From Candidatus Omnitrophota bacterium (GTDB lineage Bacteria; Omnitrophota; Gorgyraeia; Gygaellales; Profunditerraquicolaceae), in assembly GCA_028716305.1 (NCBI GenBank), contig JAQUQA010000044.1, forward strand, positions 1-8,593: a stretch of DNA of 8,593 nt, written 5' to 3'. The position numbers were made by a program, and so were the translations under genes. Of the stretch, positions 1 to 6,543 are shown piece after piece (the first letter of the stretch is position 1; each line of letters begins with the position of its first letter). Under the pieces are notes generated by a model that saw nothing but the letters and a program-made list of their open reading frames with translations, made no database searches and was not told the DNA's origin.

Positions 1-1511
1 AAGAAACCAATGACCAGCGCGACAATCGCCTGCTTCGGCAGACCGAATAAACCATGGATCACCGGGGCAAACAGGTTGGTCAACCAGTCAAAAACATGCA
101 GATACAACAGGATATTGATAAACAAAACGCCCAGCAAGACAATCGGCACTGCTTCGAAGATAAACGCCTTGACCCGGAAATAAAGCTTGTGCCAGAGGAC
201 CTCCAGCGGAGGGAAGCGGTACGGCGGGATCTCCAGCAATAATTCCGGGCTATACCCTTTAAGGACGCTGTTTAAAACCACCCCCAGGATCAAGACCACG
301 GAAAATAAAACCAGATACACCCCTCCCACATAAAACCCCGAGAATTTCCCCAGCAGCCCGAAGATCATCGCCTGCAGCGGAACGCAGGGTACGCCGATCG
401 ATATCAGCGTCGATGCAATGAATCTTTCGCGTTTCGATTCCAAAACCCGGGTAGCCATGATCCCCGGGACATTACAACCAAACCCCATGAGCACCGGGAT
501 GATCGCGAAACCATGCAGCCCCAGGCGATGCAGCAGATTATCCAGAAGGATCGCCAGCCGCGGCAGGTAACCGACATCCTCCAGGATGCTCAGGATAAGA
601 TAAAAAGAAACGACATAGGGCAGGACCATGGCGAACTCAATATAAGGAGCGGTGGTCAACAGCCCCATAGACTGCTTAAAATCGATCTGGCCGTTAATCA
701 GGTCGCCGATCAAAAGATGATGGATAAGGCTCTCGCTGCCCAGAATGGCGCTGAGCTTGTTCAAAAGCGGCTGGTAGAAGTTGAAAAAGACCGGATCACA
801 GATCCGGCTGATCAGGAATTCACCTAAGAAACGCACCGCCTTGAATGCCGCGTAGATCACCACCACGGACATCAGGAACCCGCTCCATGGACTGATCGAA
901 GCGTCTTCCAGGGCCTCGCGTAGATTATGGTGCCGATGGGAAAGCCGCTGTACTTTTTCGATGATCATCCCGATATCCTGCCAGCGCTGAGGATGGGTAA
1001 CCTTGGGCCGGGCAACTACCCTGGCGTCTTCAATCCGTTCGATCAAAAACTTAATCCCCGCCCCGGTGACGGCACAGGTGGAAATTACGGGCACCCCCAG
1101 GATCCTTTCCAGCTCCTGCGTATCTATGGAGATCCCGCGATGGGTCGTATCATCGCACATGTTCAAGCAGACGATCACCCGGTACCCTTCTGCGATCAGC
1201 TGCAGGGTCAAAAATAAATTCCGCTCCAGGTTCGTCGCGTCTACGATATTGATCACGACGTTTTCCTGAGGAGCACCTTCTTTCAGCAGGGACACCGCTA
1301 CTTCCTCGGCCTTTGAGTTGGGCTCAAGGGAATAGGTGCCGGGCAGATCGATCACCTCGACATTATCTTCATTTCCCCTCAAGAACCCCTTGGATATCCC
1401 CACGGTTGTCCCGGGATAATTGGAAGAAATCACCCTGACCCCGGTAAGGCGGGAAAAAACCACGCTCTTGCCGACATTGGGGTTCCCCAGCAAAAATATC
1501 TTCTTGATCAC
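1..1511 (-). CDS. feoB: Ferrous iron transport protein B (FeoB), C-terminus cut by the left edge
   Basis: My own translation of the minus strand gives 503 residues from a GTG whose GTGA overlaps the feoA stop codon. The N-terminal G domain is clear: P-loop GNPNVGKS (9-16), switch YPGTT (32-36), DLPG (55-58), NMCD (117-120) and a G5-like STCAVTG near 144-150. A linker follows, then membrane segments from about residue 210. These carry the FeoB landmarks LEDVGYLPRLA and GFGCNVP (343-349) followed by GIMATR. The family imports Fe(II) across the inner membrane in a GTP-dependent manner. One departure: the second Cys motif, usually close to SCSARLPVY, reads GVPCVPLQAM (373-382). The protein lacks its last part in this window; full FeoBs usually exceed 600 residues. 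Family identity is very secure. Metal specificity is inferred from the family and the feoA neighbour. Confidence 0.96.
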   Translation of the reverse strand, partial: MIKKIFLLGNPNVGKSVVFSRLTGVRVISSNYPGTTVGISKGFLRGNEDNVEVIDLPGTYSLEPNSKAEEVAVSLLKEGAPQENVVINIVDATNLERNLFLTLQLIAEGYRVIVCLNMCDDTTHRGISIDTQELERILGVPVISTCAVTGAGIKFLIERIEDARVVARPKVTHPQRWQDIGMIIEKVQRLSHRHHNLREALEDASISPWSGFLMSVVVIYAAFKAVRFLGEFLISRICDPVFFNFYQPLLNKLSAILGSESLIHHLLIGDLINGQIDFKQSMGLLTTAPYIEFAMVLPYVVSFYLILSILEDVGYLPRLAILLDNLLHRLGLHGFAIIPVLMGFGCNVPGIMATRVLESKRERFIASTLISIGVPCVPLQAMIFGLLGKFSGFYVGGVYLVLFSVVLILGVVLNSVLKGYSPELLLEIPPYRFPPLEVLWHKLYFRVKAFIFEAVPIVLLGVLFINILLYLHVFDWLTNLFAPVIHGLFGLPKQAIVALVIGF

Positions 1512-1741
1512 TCCGTCTCCAGTAAAATCTTGCCCGCCATCCCATGCCCGATGGCGACTATGGACCTGCCGACCTTAATCGTTACCGGTCCGCGCAAGGC
1601 AAAATGGCTCAACTTGGTTATCTCCCGGCCGGGATAGATCCCCATGCTCATCAGCCTTTCCTTGACTACCGCCCCCCCGGAAAATTCCGTAACCCGGCCC
1701 TTTTGCCCTGCCTTCATTTTAGCTAAACAAGTTTTCTTCAT
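1508..1741 (-). CDS. feoA: FeoA family SH3-like accessory protein
   Basis: A 77-residue protein of typical FeoA size. It has the expected small beta-barrel pattern: a first strand leading to RVTEFSGG, then the signature region ERLMSMGIYPGREI (residues 28-41), the strand stretch GPVTIKVG, and a terminal AIGHGMAGKILLE. FeoA is a cytoplasmic SH3-fold partner that supports FeoB transport. It lies 19 nt after the ZIP gene and its TGA overlaps the feoB GTG, so the three genes almost certainly share a transcript and feoA-feoB are translationally coupled. The ATG at 1741 is chosen because it gives the family N-terminus; the Shine-Dalgarno is poor (a GGGG too far upstream), so translation may depend on coupling to the ZIP gene. 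Confidence 0.93.
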   Translation of the reverse strand: MKKTCLAKMKAGQKGRVTEFSGGAVVKERLMSMGIYPGREITKLSHFALRGPVTIKVGRSIVAIGHGMAGKILLETE

Positions 1742-1760
1742 GGATGAACAAAACCCCGGT

Positions 1761-2504
1761 CTAATGGAAGTGGATTTCTCTGGAGAGCCAGATGAACATG
1801 ATCCCCAGAAGAAAGGCGATTACCGAAAATGTGGCGCGTTTTAATCCCGGCTGCTTATGCAGCTCCGGGATCAGGTCGCAGGCGGCAATATAAATAAACC
1901 CTCCGGCAACTACCGGCAGGATCAACACGGAGAATTTCCCGATCTGTTCGGAAAGCAGGTATCCGGCGACAGCTCCGATGATACAGGTCAAGGCGGAAAT
2001 AAAATTAAAAAACAGCGCCCGGACCTTGCTAAAACCTCCATAAAGCAGGACCCCAAAATCACCGATCTCCTGGGGTATCTCATGAAAAATAATCACCAGG
2101 CTGGTAATAATACCGAACTCGACACTGACGATAAAACTTGCCCCGATCACCAAACCGTCGCTGAAATTATGGATTCCGTCTCCGATTAAATTAAGGTAAG
2201 TAAAGGCGTGGATCTCGCAAACCCCTTCATGGCAATGCCGCCAATGAAAGTAACGCTCCAGAATGAAGAAAAAAATGAACCCGACAATCACGCTGCCAAA
2301 GACCACTTGCTGGCTGGCCTGCTCCAGGGATTCCGGCAAAAGATGCAAAAAGGCCCCGCCGATCAGACCGCCCGCGGAAAAGGCGATCAACAGAATAAGG
2401 ATCTTGTGCAGGATCTTCTCTTTCAAAAGCAAGGCGAAAATCCCGATCAGAGAGATCAGGCTCACTGCGACACTGGCTCCCACTGCCCAGAAGAAATTAG
2501 ACAT
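1761..2504 (-). CDS. ZIP family divalent metal transporter
   Basis: A 247-residue membrane protein with about eight hydrophobic segments. The ZIP signature metal sites are present: HNFSDG (112-117) in the TM4 region and HEIPQE (141-146) in TM5, plus HLLPES (54-59) in TM2. The loop between TM3 and TM4 is rich in His and Cys (residues 87-99, HWRHCHEGVCEIH), a usual place for a cytosolic metal-sensing loop, and the protein ends in HFH. ZIPs move Zn(II), Fe(II) or Mn(II) into the cytoplasm down their gradient. Being first in an operon with feoA and feoB favours iron or a broad divalent specificity, but substrate cannot be read from sequence. The start is well supported: AAGGAG at 2512-2517 sits 7 nt before the ATG. 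Confidence 0.93.
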   Translation of the reverse strand: MSNFFWAVGASVAVSLISLIGIFALLLKEKILHKILILLIAFSAGGLIGGAFLHLLPESLEQASQQVVFGSVIVGFIFFFILERYFHWRHCHEGVCEIHAFTYLNLIGDGIHNFSDGLVIGASFIVSVEFGIITSLVIIFHEIPQEIGDFGVLLYGGFSKVRALFFNFISALTCIIGAVAGYLLSEQIGKFSVLILPVVAGGFIYIAACDLIPELHKQPGLKRATFSVIAFLLGIMFIWLSREIHFH

Positions 2505-2544
2505 CTACCTTCTCCTTGAATAAAAATTAATGTTCCTTGCGGCT

Positions 2545-2560
2545 CTTATCTTAACATAAG
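2545..2560 (-). promoter_or_regulatory. Inverted repeat in the ZIP-feoAB leader, candidate operator
   Basis: The 78-bp gap between the glycosylase-like gene and the ZIP gene contains a 16-bp imperfect palindrome, CTTAT-N6-ATAAG on the minus strand, about 40 nt before the ZIP start. A TTTTAA / 17 nt / TAAGAT promoter-like pair overlaps it. Position between two transcription units and in front of metal-transport genes would suit a metal-responsive repressor, but the sequence is not a recognisable Fur box. No hairpin followed by a T run is seen here, so read-through from the upstream operon is possible. Confidence 0.3.
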
Positions 2561-2582
2561 CTATCAACTTTTAAAAGCCCTA

Positions 2583-3014
2583 TTAGCCCTTCTCCCAGGG
2601 TTCTTTCCTGCCCTTCACCAACCGGAAAAGCGGATGCGCCTCCAAAGGACCTGACCGCAAGAGGCGCCGGTAGGCCAAGGTATCCCTTTTCTTCAATTTT
2701 GCCAGCAGGTGACGGAATTCAAAACGCAGCTGGCCGGAAGAAATCCTGATCGGAGGAGATTTTTCCCCGCGCAGCGATACCTTCCGGGCGTCAAAGGCAT
2801 AACCTCTTTTTTCTGCCTCCTCCAACACCGCGGCCAGGTAATCATTGATCGCGCGGGCCGGCCTGGAGGTCTTTTTAAACCTTTCCAACTGGGGGTGATT
2901 GCGATAACCCCTTGCCCTGCCGGAAAGCACTTTTTTGGCTAAAAGCCCTTCGCGCCAAAGAGCAACCAGGCCACGGGAATCGAGATACCGGGGATGGATG
3001 CTCCACAACCTCAT
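2583..3014 (-). CDS. Pyrimidine dimer DNA glycosylase / endonuclease V-like protein
   Basis: A 143-residue soluble, very basic protein, close to the 138 residues of T4 endonuclease V (DenV). The N-terminus MRLWSIHPRYLDSRGLVALW, followed by REGLLAKKVL and the block GYRNHPQLERF, matches the bacterial branch of the Pyr_excise family (PF03013) as I remember it. Glu22 in WREGLL lines up with catalytic Glu23 of T4 DenV (YRELPR). The T4 enzyme excises cyclobutane pyrimidine dimers and nicks the abasic site. Here residue 2 is Arg rather than the Thr whose freed amino group is the T4 nucleophile, so activity is not assured. The ATG shares one base with the doxX TAA (TAATG), so it is probably translated by reinitiation; no Shine-Dalgarno is seen. 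It is the last gene of the UbiA operon. Confidence 0.78.
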   Translation of the reverse strand: MRLWSIHPRYLDSRGLVALWREGLLAKKVLSGRARGYRNHPQLERFKKTSRPARAINDYLAAVLEEAEKRGYAFDARKVSLRGEKSPPIRISSGQLRFEFRHLLAKLKKRDTLAYRRLLRSGPLEAHPLFRLVKGRKEPWEKG

Positions 3015-3409
3015 TATAGATTGCGGTTCAGGCTGATCTTACCGGCACCCAGGATAATCAGGCTCGCCAATGCACACAAGATAATCAAATTATATTCAAA
3101 GCCTCCGTTGGACAAAAAGAACCCTCCTGCCAGATGGACCTTGACGGTTGCCACTACTATCAGGATGGCCAAAAAACAGGCGGAGATCCTGGTCAGGAAT
3201 CCGGCTACCAGGAATAACCCTGCGACCAATTCGGTATAGGCGGCCAAATACGCCCAGAATACCGCCGGGCTGAACCCCAACCCGGAAAGCATCTGAGAGA
3301 AACCGCTGATCCCCGGTCCGCCGAAGAAAGCGAAAGCCTTTTGCATCCCGTGGGCCATGAACATAAAACCCAGGCCCAGCCTAAGCAGTAAAATTGCCAG
3401 ATCCGTCAT
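3014..3409 (-). CDS. DoxX family membrane protein
   Basis: A 131-residue, four-helix membrane protein. It starts with the DoxX hallmark: RLGLGFMFMAHGMQKAF followed by a Gly-rich loop (GGPGISGF). TM2 has the charged AYTELVAGLFLVAGF segment (Glu61), and a third helix with TRISACFLA comes next. DoxX proteins are small inner-membrane proteins linked to thiosulfate:quinone oxidoreductase subunits and to membrane oxidative-stress complexes; the family is broad and specific function varies. The ATG overlaps the upstream oxidoreductase stop codon (ATGA) and has a strong GGAGG 6 nt before it, so the start is firm. Placement right after an NDH-2-like enzyme suggests a membrane or quinone redox role. 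This is inference. Confidence 0.87.
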   Translation of the reverse strand: MTDLAILLLRLGLGFMFMAHGMQKAFAFFGGPGISGFSQMLSGLGFSPAVFWAYLAAYTELVAGLFLVAGFLTRISACFLAILIVVATVKVHLAGGFFLSNGGFEYNLIILCALASLIILGAGKISLNRNL

Positions 3410-4530
3410 TTTCTGCCTCCTTGTAAAAGGTTAATAATTATCTCGCGCTTGTTGGTTATGCCGCAGGCACGGTAAATACACATAATAAAATGCAGTAAAG
3501 TGGGAAGGCGGCCTCTCAGGTCAACGCCAAGAACATTGCCGCAGGAAAGATTATTGGCCATCGGTATGATCATTCCGAGATCCAAAGGGCGCAAAAGCTT
3601 AAGTTTTTTCCCTTGAGAAGAACGTATTACATTCAAGCCCGCCGTATACCCTTCGGCGATGGAAAACTGCACCGCCATTCTTAAGGCACCCTTGCCCCGG
3701 AGAAACCACGCCGCATCCCCCGCGGCAAAACATCCTTCGGAGAAAGACATAAACTCATCCACCCTCACCCTGCCCTGGGGATTCTTCTCAACCTTTAAAC
3801 CCTGGAGATACCCGGAGGTCTCAACCCCTGCCGTCCAGATCACCATGCTCTCTTCAAAGGACCTGTTTTGCGAAAGAAAGGTTTTGCCGCCTTCTATCCT
3901 TTCCAGGGAACTGTTCAAATAAACCTCGATCTTTAGTCCTTTAAGATTGGTGTTGACGTATTCTTTCATCCAGGGAGGAAGCGGCCCGAGGATTGCCGGA
4001 GAACGCTCAACAATGATTATCCTGGCAGACCTGCGGCTCCTCCGAAGAAAAACCCTTAAGGCGGAGGCCACCTCTATCCCGGTATATCCTCCTCCGGCCA
4101 CAATAAAATTTGAAAAGTCATTTTCCTTCAGCCTTTTAAGAAGCGAAACCGCGTCAGTAACAGCGTCGAGTTTGCAGGCGGAAGTTTCGATATTCTTATT
4201 GCCGTAAAAATTCGTCTGGCTGCCGCTGGCGGCAATCAGGTAATCAAAGTCCAGGCTTCCCCGCGAGAGAAAGGCCGATCTTTTTTCCAGATCAAGAGAA
4301 ACCACTTCATCATTTATAAAGTCTGCGCCTTTACTTTTTAAGAGATCGCCTAGTCTGCAGGTAAGCGCCTGCGGTTTTATCCCCCTGCCGATCAGGTCGG
4401 GCAAAAGCGGCAGAAAATCAAAGGTTTCTTTCCTGTCGACCAGGGACAGAGAAAGCCCCTTTTGACGGCTCAGCGCCTTCAGCGCAGCCAATCCCGCAAA
4501 ACCGCCTCCGATAATCAGGACTTTTTTCAT
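3406..4530 (-). CDS. NDH-2-like FAD-dependent pyridine nucleotide-disulfide oxidoreductase
   Basis: A 374-residue two-dinucleotide-fold flavoprotein. The FAD site is GGGFAGL at residues 8-14. The NAD(P)H site is GGGYTGIE at 146-153, followed by a strand ending in Glu175, which favours NADH over NADPH. The second FAD contact is GCFAAGDAA (266-274, Asp272), and a conserved IWTAGV lies at 231-236. This is the architecture of type II NADH dehydrogenases, monotopic enzymes passing electrons from NADH to membrane quinone; the basic, hydrophobic C-terminus (about 345-374) could be the membrane anchor. The quinone-site motif, usually AQxAxQQG, reads VQFSIAEG (287-294). Only the first Gln is kept, so the acceptor could differ. 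ATGA overlaps at both ends couple it to ubiA-like and doxX genes. A carotenoid- or sulfide-linked oxidoreductase is less likely. Confidence 0.85.
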   Translation of the reverse strand: MKKVLIIGGGFAGLAALKALSRQKGLSLSLVDRKETFDFLPLLPDLIGRGIKPQALTCRLGDLLKSKGADFINDEVVSLDLEKRSAFLSRGSLDFDYLIAASGSQTNFYGNKNIETSACKLDAVTDAVSLLKRLKENDFSNFIVAGGGYTGIEVASALRVFLRRSRRSARIIIVERSPAILGPLPPWMKEYVNTNLKGLKIEVYLNSSLERIEGGKTFLSQNRSFEESMVIWTAGVETSGYLQGLKVEKNPQGRVRVDEFMSFSEGCFAAGDAAWFLRGKGALRMAVQFSIAEGYTAGLNVIRSSQGKKLKLLRPLDLGMIIPMANNLSCGNVLGVDLRGRLPTLLHFIMCIYRACGITNKREIIINLLQGGRK

Positions 4531-5438
4531 AGGAAAATGCTAACGATCAGGATGATCCCGGTTAAAGCATGGATCATGATCGTTAATTTCGATGAAACTG
4601 TCAATTTATCCTTCTTAAGGAAATCTTTTTTCAGGATCATCGCGGCCTTATAGGCCGGCAATAATAAAATCAGTGAGAACATAGCCGTGGGGTTTAAATA
4701 CCCGCGGTAAACCGCATAGCCAACGGCACTGAAGGAAAGCGCGACCAGGGCCATGTAGAGCAGGTAGCCTCTCCGGTGACCGGTAATACTTACCCAGGTA
4801 AACTTAGCCGCGGATCGATCCTGTGTAAAATCGGCAATTTCATTGGAAAAGAGTATCGCCGTGACCAAAAAACCCAGGGGCAGGGAAAGGATCAGGCTTT
4901 TTAGATCGGGGAATATTCCGGTTTGCAAAAAATACCCTCCCATGACCAGGACCGGACCGAATAAAATAAAAATAATGAATTCCCCCACCCGGCGGTAGGA
5001 AAAACTGAATGGTTTAAGTGAATAAAGCCAACCCGCGGCCAGGACCGCGCAGAACACCCCGATGATCAACGCCTTATCAAGCATCACGGCCAAGGCCGCC
5101 GCGCAGGCAAAAGACAATCCCGCGAATAACAACGAGAAATGCAGATAAAATTTCTCCGTAAGCAGGCCTTCCTGGATAAGTTTTGAGCCCCCGAAAAACC
5201 CGTAGAAAGCCCGGTCCTGCCAATCCGCCCCGCTTTGCGAATCCGCGAGATCATTGATCAGGTTTGCGCTGAGGTGCATGCAGACGGCAGAGGATAATCC
5301 CAGCAGGAAAACGGCCGGGTGAAAAACTCCCTTACCGATCAAGGAACCAAAGATAAAAGGTATGGCACTGGCGGTAATAAAAGGGAGTCTGAGGGCACGG
5401 ATAATGATTTTTGGAGTATACACGAAGGATAATCGCAA
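4527..5438 (-). CDS. UbiA-superfamily prenyltransferase, MenA-like
   Basis: About 303 residues with eight or nine hydrophobic helices. The first Asp-rich motif is NDLADSQSGAD (62-72), followed by FFGGSKLIQEGLL (81-93); the GGS-x-x-I-x-EGLL pattern is typical of MenA-like members. The second motif is NEIADFTQDRSAAK (199-212). UbiA enzymes join a prenyl diphosphate to an acceptor in the membrane; MenA-type enzymes use 1,4-dihydroxy-2-naphthoate to build menaquinone. A lycopene-elongase (CrtEb-like) role was considered because of the nearby carotenoid genes, but the motifs fit MenA better. The reading frame opens at a TTG (5438); no ATG occurs before residue 54, and a GTG at residue 6 is an equally possible start. 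Neither has a clear Shine-Dalgarno. It is first in a four-gene coupled operon. Confidence 0.85.
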   Translation of the reverse strand: MRLSFVYTPKIIIRALRLPFITASAIPFIFGSLIGKGVFHPAVFLLGLSSAVCMHLSANLINDLADSQSGADWQDRAFYGFFGGSKLIQEGLLTEKFYLHFSLLFAGLSFACAAALAVMLDKALIIGVFCAVLAAGWLYSLKPFSFSYRRVGEFIIFILFGPVLVMGGYFLQTGIFPDLKSLILSLPLGFLVTAILFSNEIADFTQDRSAAKFTWVSITGHRRGYLLYMALVALSFSAVGYAVYRGYLNPTAMFSLILLLPAYKAAMILKKDFLKKDKLTVSSKLTIMIHALTGIILIVSIFL

Positions 5439-5467
5439 TACCGCTTTGTTTTTTGGTTACTTTTCGT

Positions 5468-5496
5468 TTGCTTTCCTTATTGCCCTATGTTAACAT
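5468..5496 (+). promoter_or_regulatory. Putative promoter and palindrome before the prenyl synthase gene
   Basis: TTGCTT (5468-5473), a 17-nt spacer and TAACAT (5491-5496) form a sigma-70-like pair. The -10 element lies inside a perfect 10-bp palindrome, ATGTTAACAT (5487-5496), and part of the same word (ATGTTAA) recurs at the start codon (5503-5509). The -10 ends 6 nt before the ATG, so initiation at the usual distance would give a leaderless mRNA. The 64-bp gap must also hold the promoter for the divergent UbiA operon, so a protein bound to the palindrome could control both sides. Similarity to the consensus is modest. Confidence 0.4.
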
Positions 5497-5502
5497 AAAT
5501 CC

Positions 5503-6543
5503 ATGTTAATGAAAATAAGAAAGAAGATCGAGCAGGAACTGGACGCCTACTGCGCCAGGATCTCCGAAAACCGGGAATTAAACGCGATCTCCCCTTTTCT
5601 TTTCGGATATATAAAGGAGTTTATCCGGCGCCCCGGCAAGCGGCTGCGTCCGGTGCTCTTTGTCGTCGGCTACCTCGGCTTTGCCCGAAAGACCCCCCGG
5701 GGACTTTACACCAGCGCCATCTCAATCGAATTACTGCACGACTTCATGCTGGTGCATGACGATATAATCGACAAATCGGATACCCGCAGAGGGAAACCCT
5801 CGATGCACAAAATGTTCAACGATTACCTGGGGCGGTTTCCCGATATTAAATTCAACGGCCAGGACCTGGCAATCGTTGCCGGAGACGTGATCTATGCCAT
5901 GGGGGTCGATGCCTTTCTTTCCGTAAAAGAAAATCCCCTTTGCAAAGAGGCGGCCTTAAGACAGTTGATCAAGGCCGCACTTTATACCGGCAGCGGAGAA
6001 TTCATCGAGCTCTTGGCCGGGTCCAAAAAGATCGAAAAGATAGAAAAAAGCGACATCTACAAGATCTATGATTATAAAACCGCTTATTACAGTTTTTCTT
6101 CTCCCCTGGCCATCGGCTCGATACTCGCCGGGGCGAACCAGACGGAGGTCAATAAATTGACCCGTTACGGCATCGAATTGGGCAGGGCGTTTCAGATTAA
6201 AGATGATATCCTGGGGATGTTCGGCGAAGAAAACAAAATCGGGAAATCCGCGCTAGCCGACTTACAGGAAGCTAAAAAAACGCTGCTCATCTGGTATGCC
6301 TTTAACCACTCCGGCCAAAAAAACAAATCACTGATGAAAAATATCCTCGGCAGGCAAAAGGCGCGCAGGGCGGAACTCCTGAAGATGCGCGAGCTGATCC
6401 GGAATTCCGGAGCGCTGGAGTACGCAAAAAAAGAGGTTAACTACGCGCTGGAAAACGCCCGGGCCATCCTTGATTCTTCAAAAATGACCGGAGACTGCAA
6501 AAAAATACTGCAAGAATACGGCCAATCAATCCTGCATCTTTAA
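5503..6543 (+). CDS. Trans-isoprenyl diphosphate synthase, short-chain (GGPP synthase-like)
   Basis: A 346-residue cytoplasmic all-helical polyprenyl synthetase. It has GKRLRP (45-50) for diphosphate binding, the first Asp-rich motif DDIID (86-90) followed by DTRRGKPS, and the second motif QIKDDILG (231-238) followed by GKSALADL and AKKTLL. These enzymes condense IPP onto allylic diphosphates. Phe81, five residues before the first motif, matches the position that limits archaeal-type synthases to about C20, so GGPP is the likely product, with FPP less likely. The carotenoid setting (split lycopene cyclase, phytoene synthase) supports GGPP (crtE/idsA role). The product could also feed the divergent UbiA-like enzyme. 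A second in-frame ATG is at 5509; no Shine-Dalgarno precedes either. The stop overlaps the convergent TPR gene by 4 bp. Confidence 0.92.
   Translation: MLMKIRKKIEQELDAYCARISENRELNAISPFLFGYIKEFIRRPGKRLRPVLFVVGYLGFARKTPRGLYTSAISIELLHDFMLVHDDIIDKSDTRRGKPSMHKMFNDYLGRFPDIKFNGQDLAIVAGDVIYAMGVDAFLSVKENPLCKEAALRQLIKAALYTGSGEFIELLAGSKKIEKIEKSDIYKIYDYKTAYYSFSSPLAIGSILAGANQTEVNKLTRYGIELGRAFQIKDDILGMFGEENKIGKSALADLQEAKKTLLIWYAFNHSGQKNKSLMKNILGRQKARRAELLKMRELIRNSGALEYAKKEVNYALENARAILDSSKMTGDCKKILQEYGQSILHL

Noticed and set aside
54..1269. Several plus-strand open frames of 60-104 codons opposite feoB
   Set aside because: The minus strand encodes a clear FeoB throughout; the antisense frames are Gln/Asp-rich reverse-complement translations with no recognisable family.
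1544..2523. Plus-strand open frames opposite feoA and the ZIP gene
   Set aside because: They are mirror frames of well-recognised minus-strand genes, with no ribosome sites and no domain similarity.
2505..2582. Rho-independent terminator after the glycosylase-like gene
   Set aside because: The palindromes here (CTTTTAAAAG and CTTAT-N6-ATAAG) are short and AT-rich and are not followed by a T run on the minus strand.
4527..5438. UbiA-family gene as a lycopene elongase (CrtEb/LyeJ type) for C50 carotenoids
   Set aside because: The carotenoid context made it attractive, but the GGS-x-x-I-x-EGLL segment and both Asp motifs look MenA-like, and the gene is coupled to an NDH-2-like gene rather than to crtYcd. 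Not excluded, only less likely.
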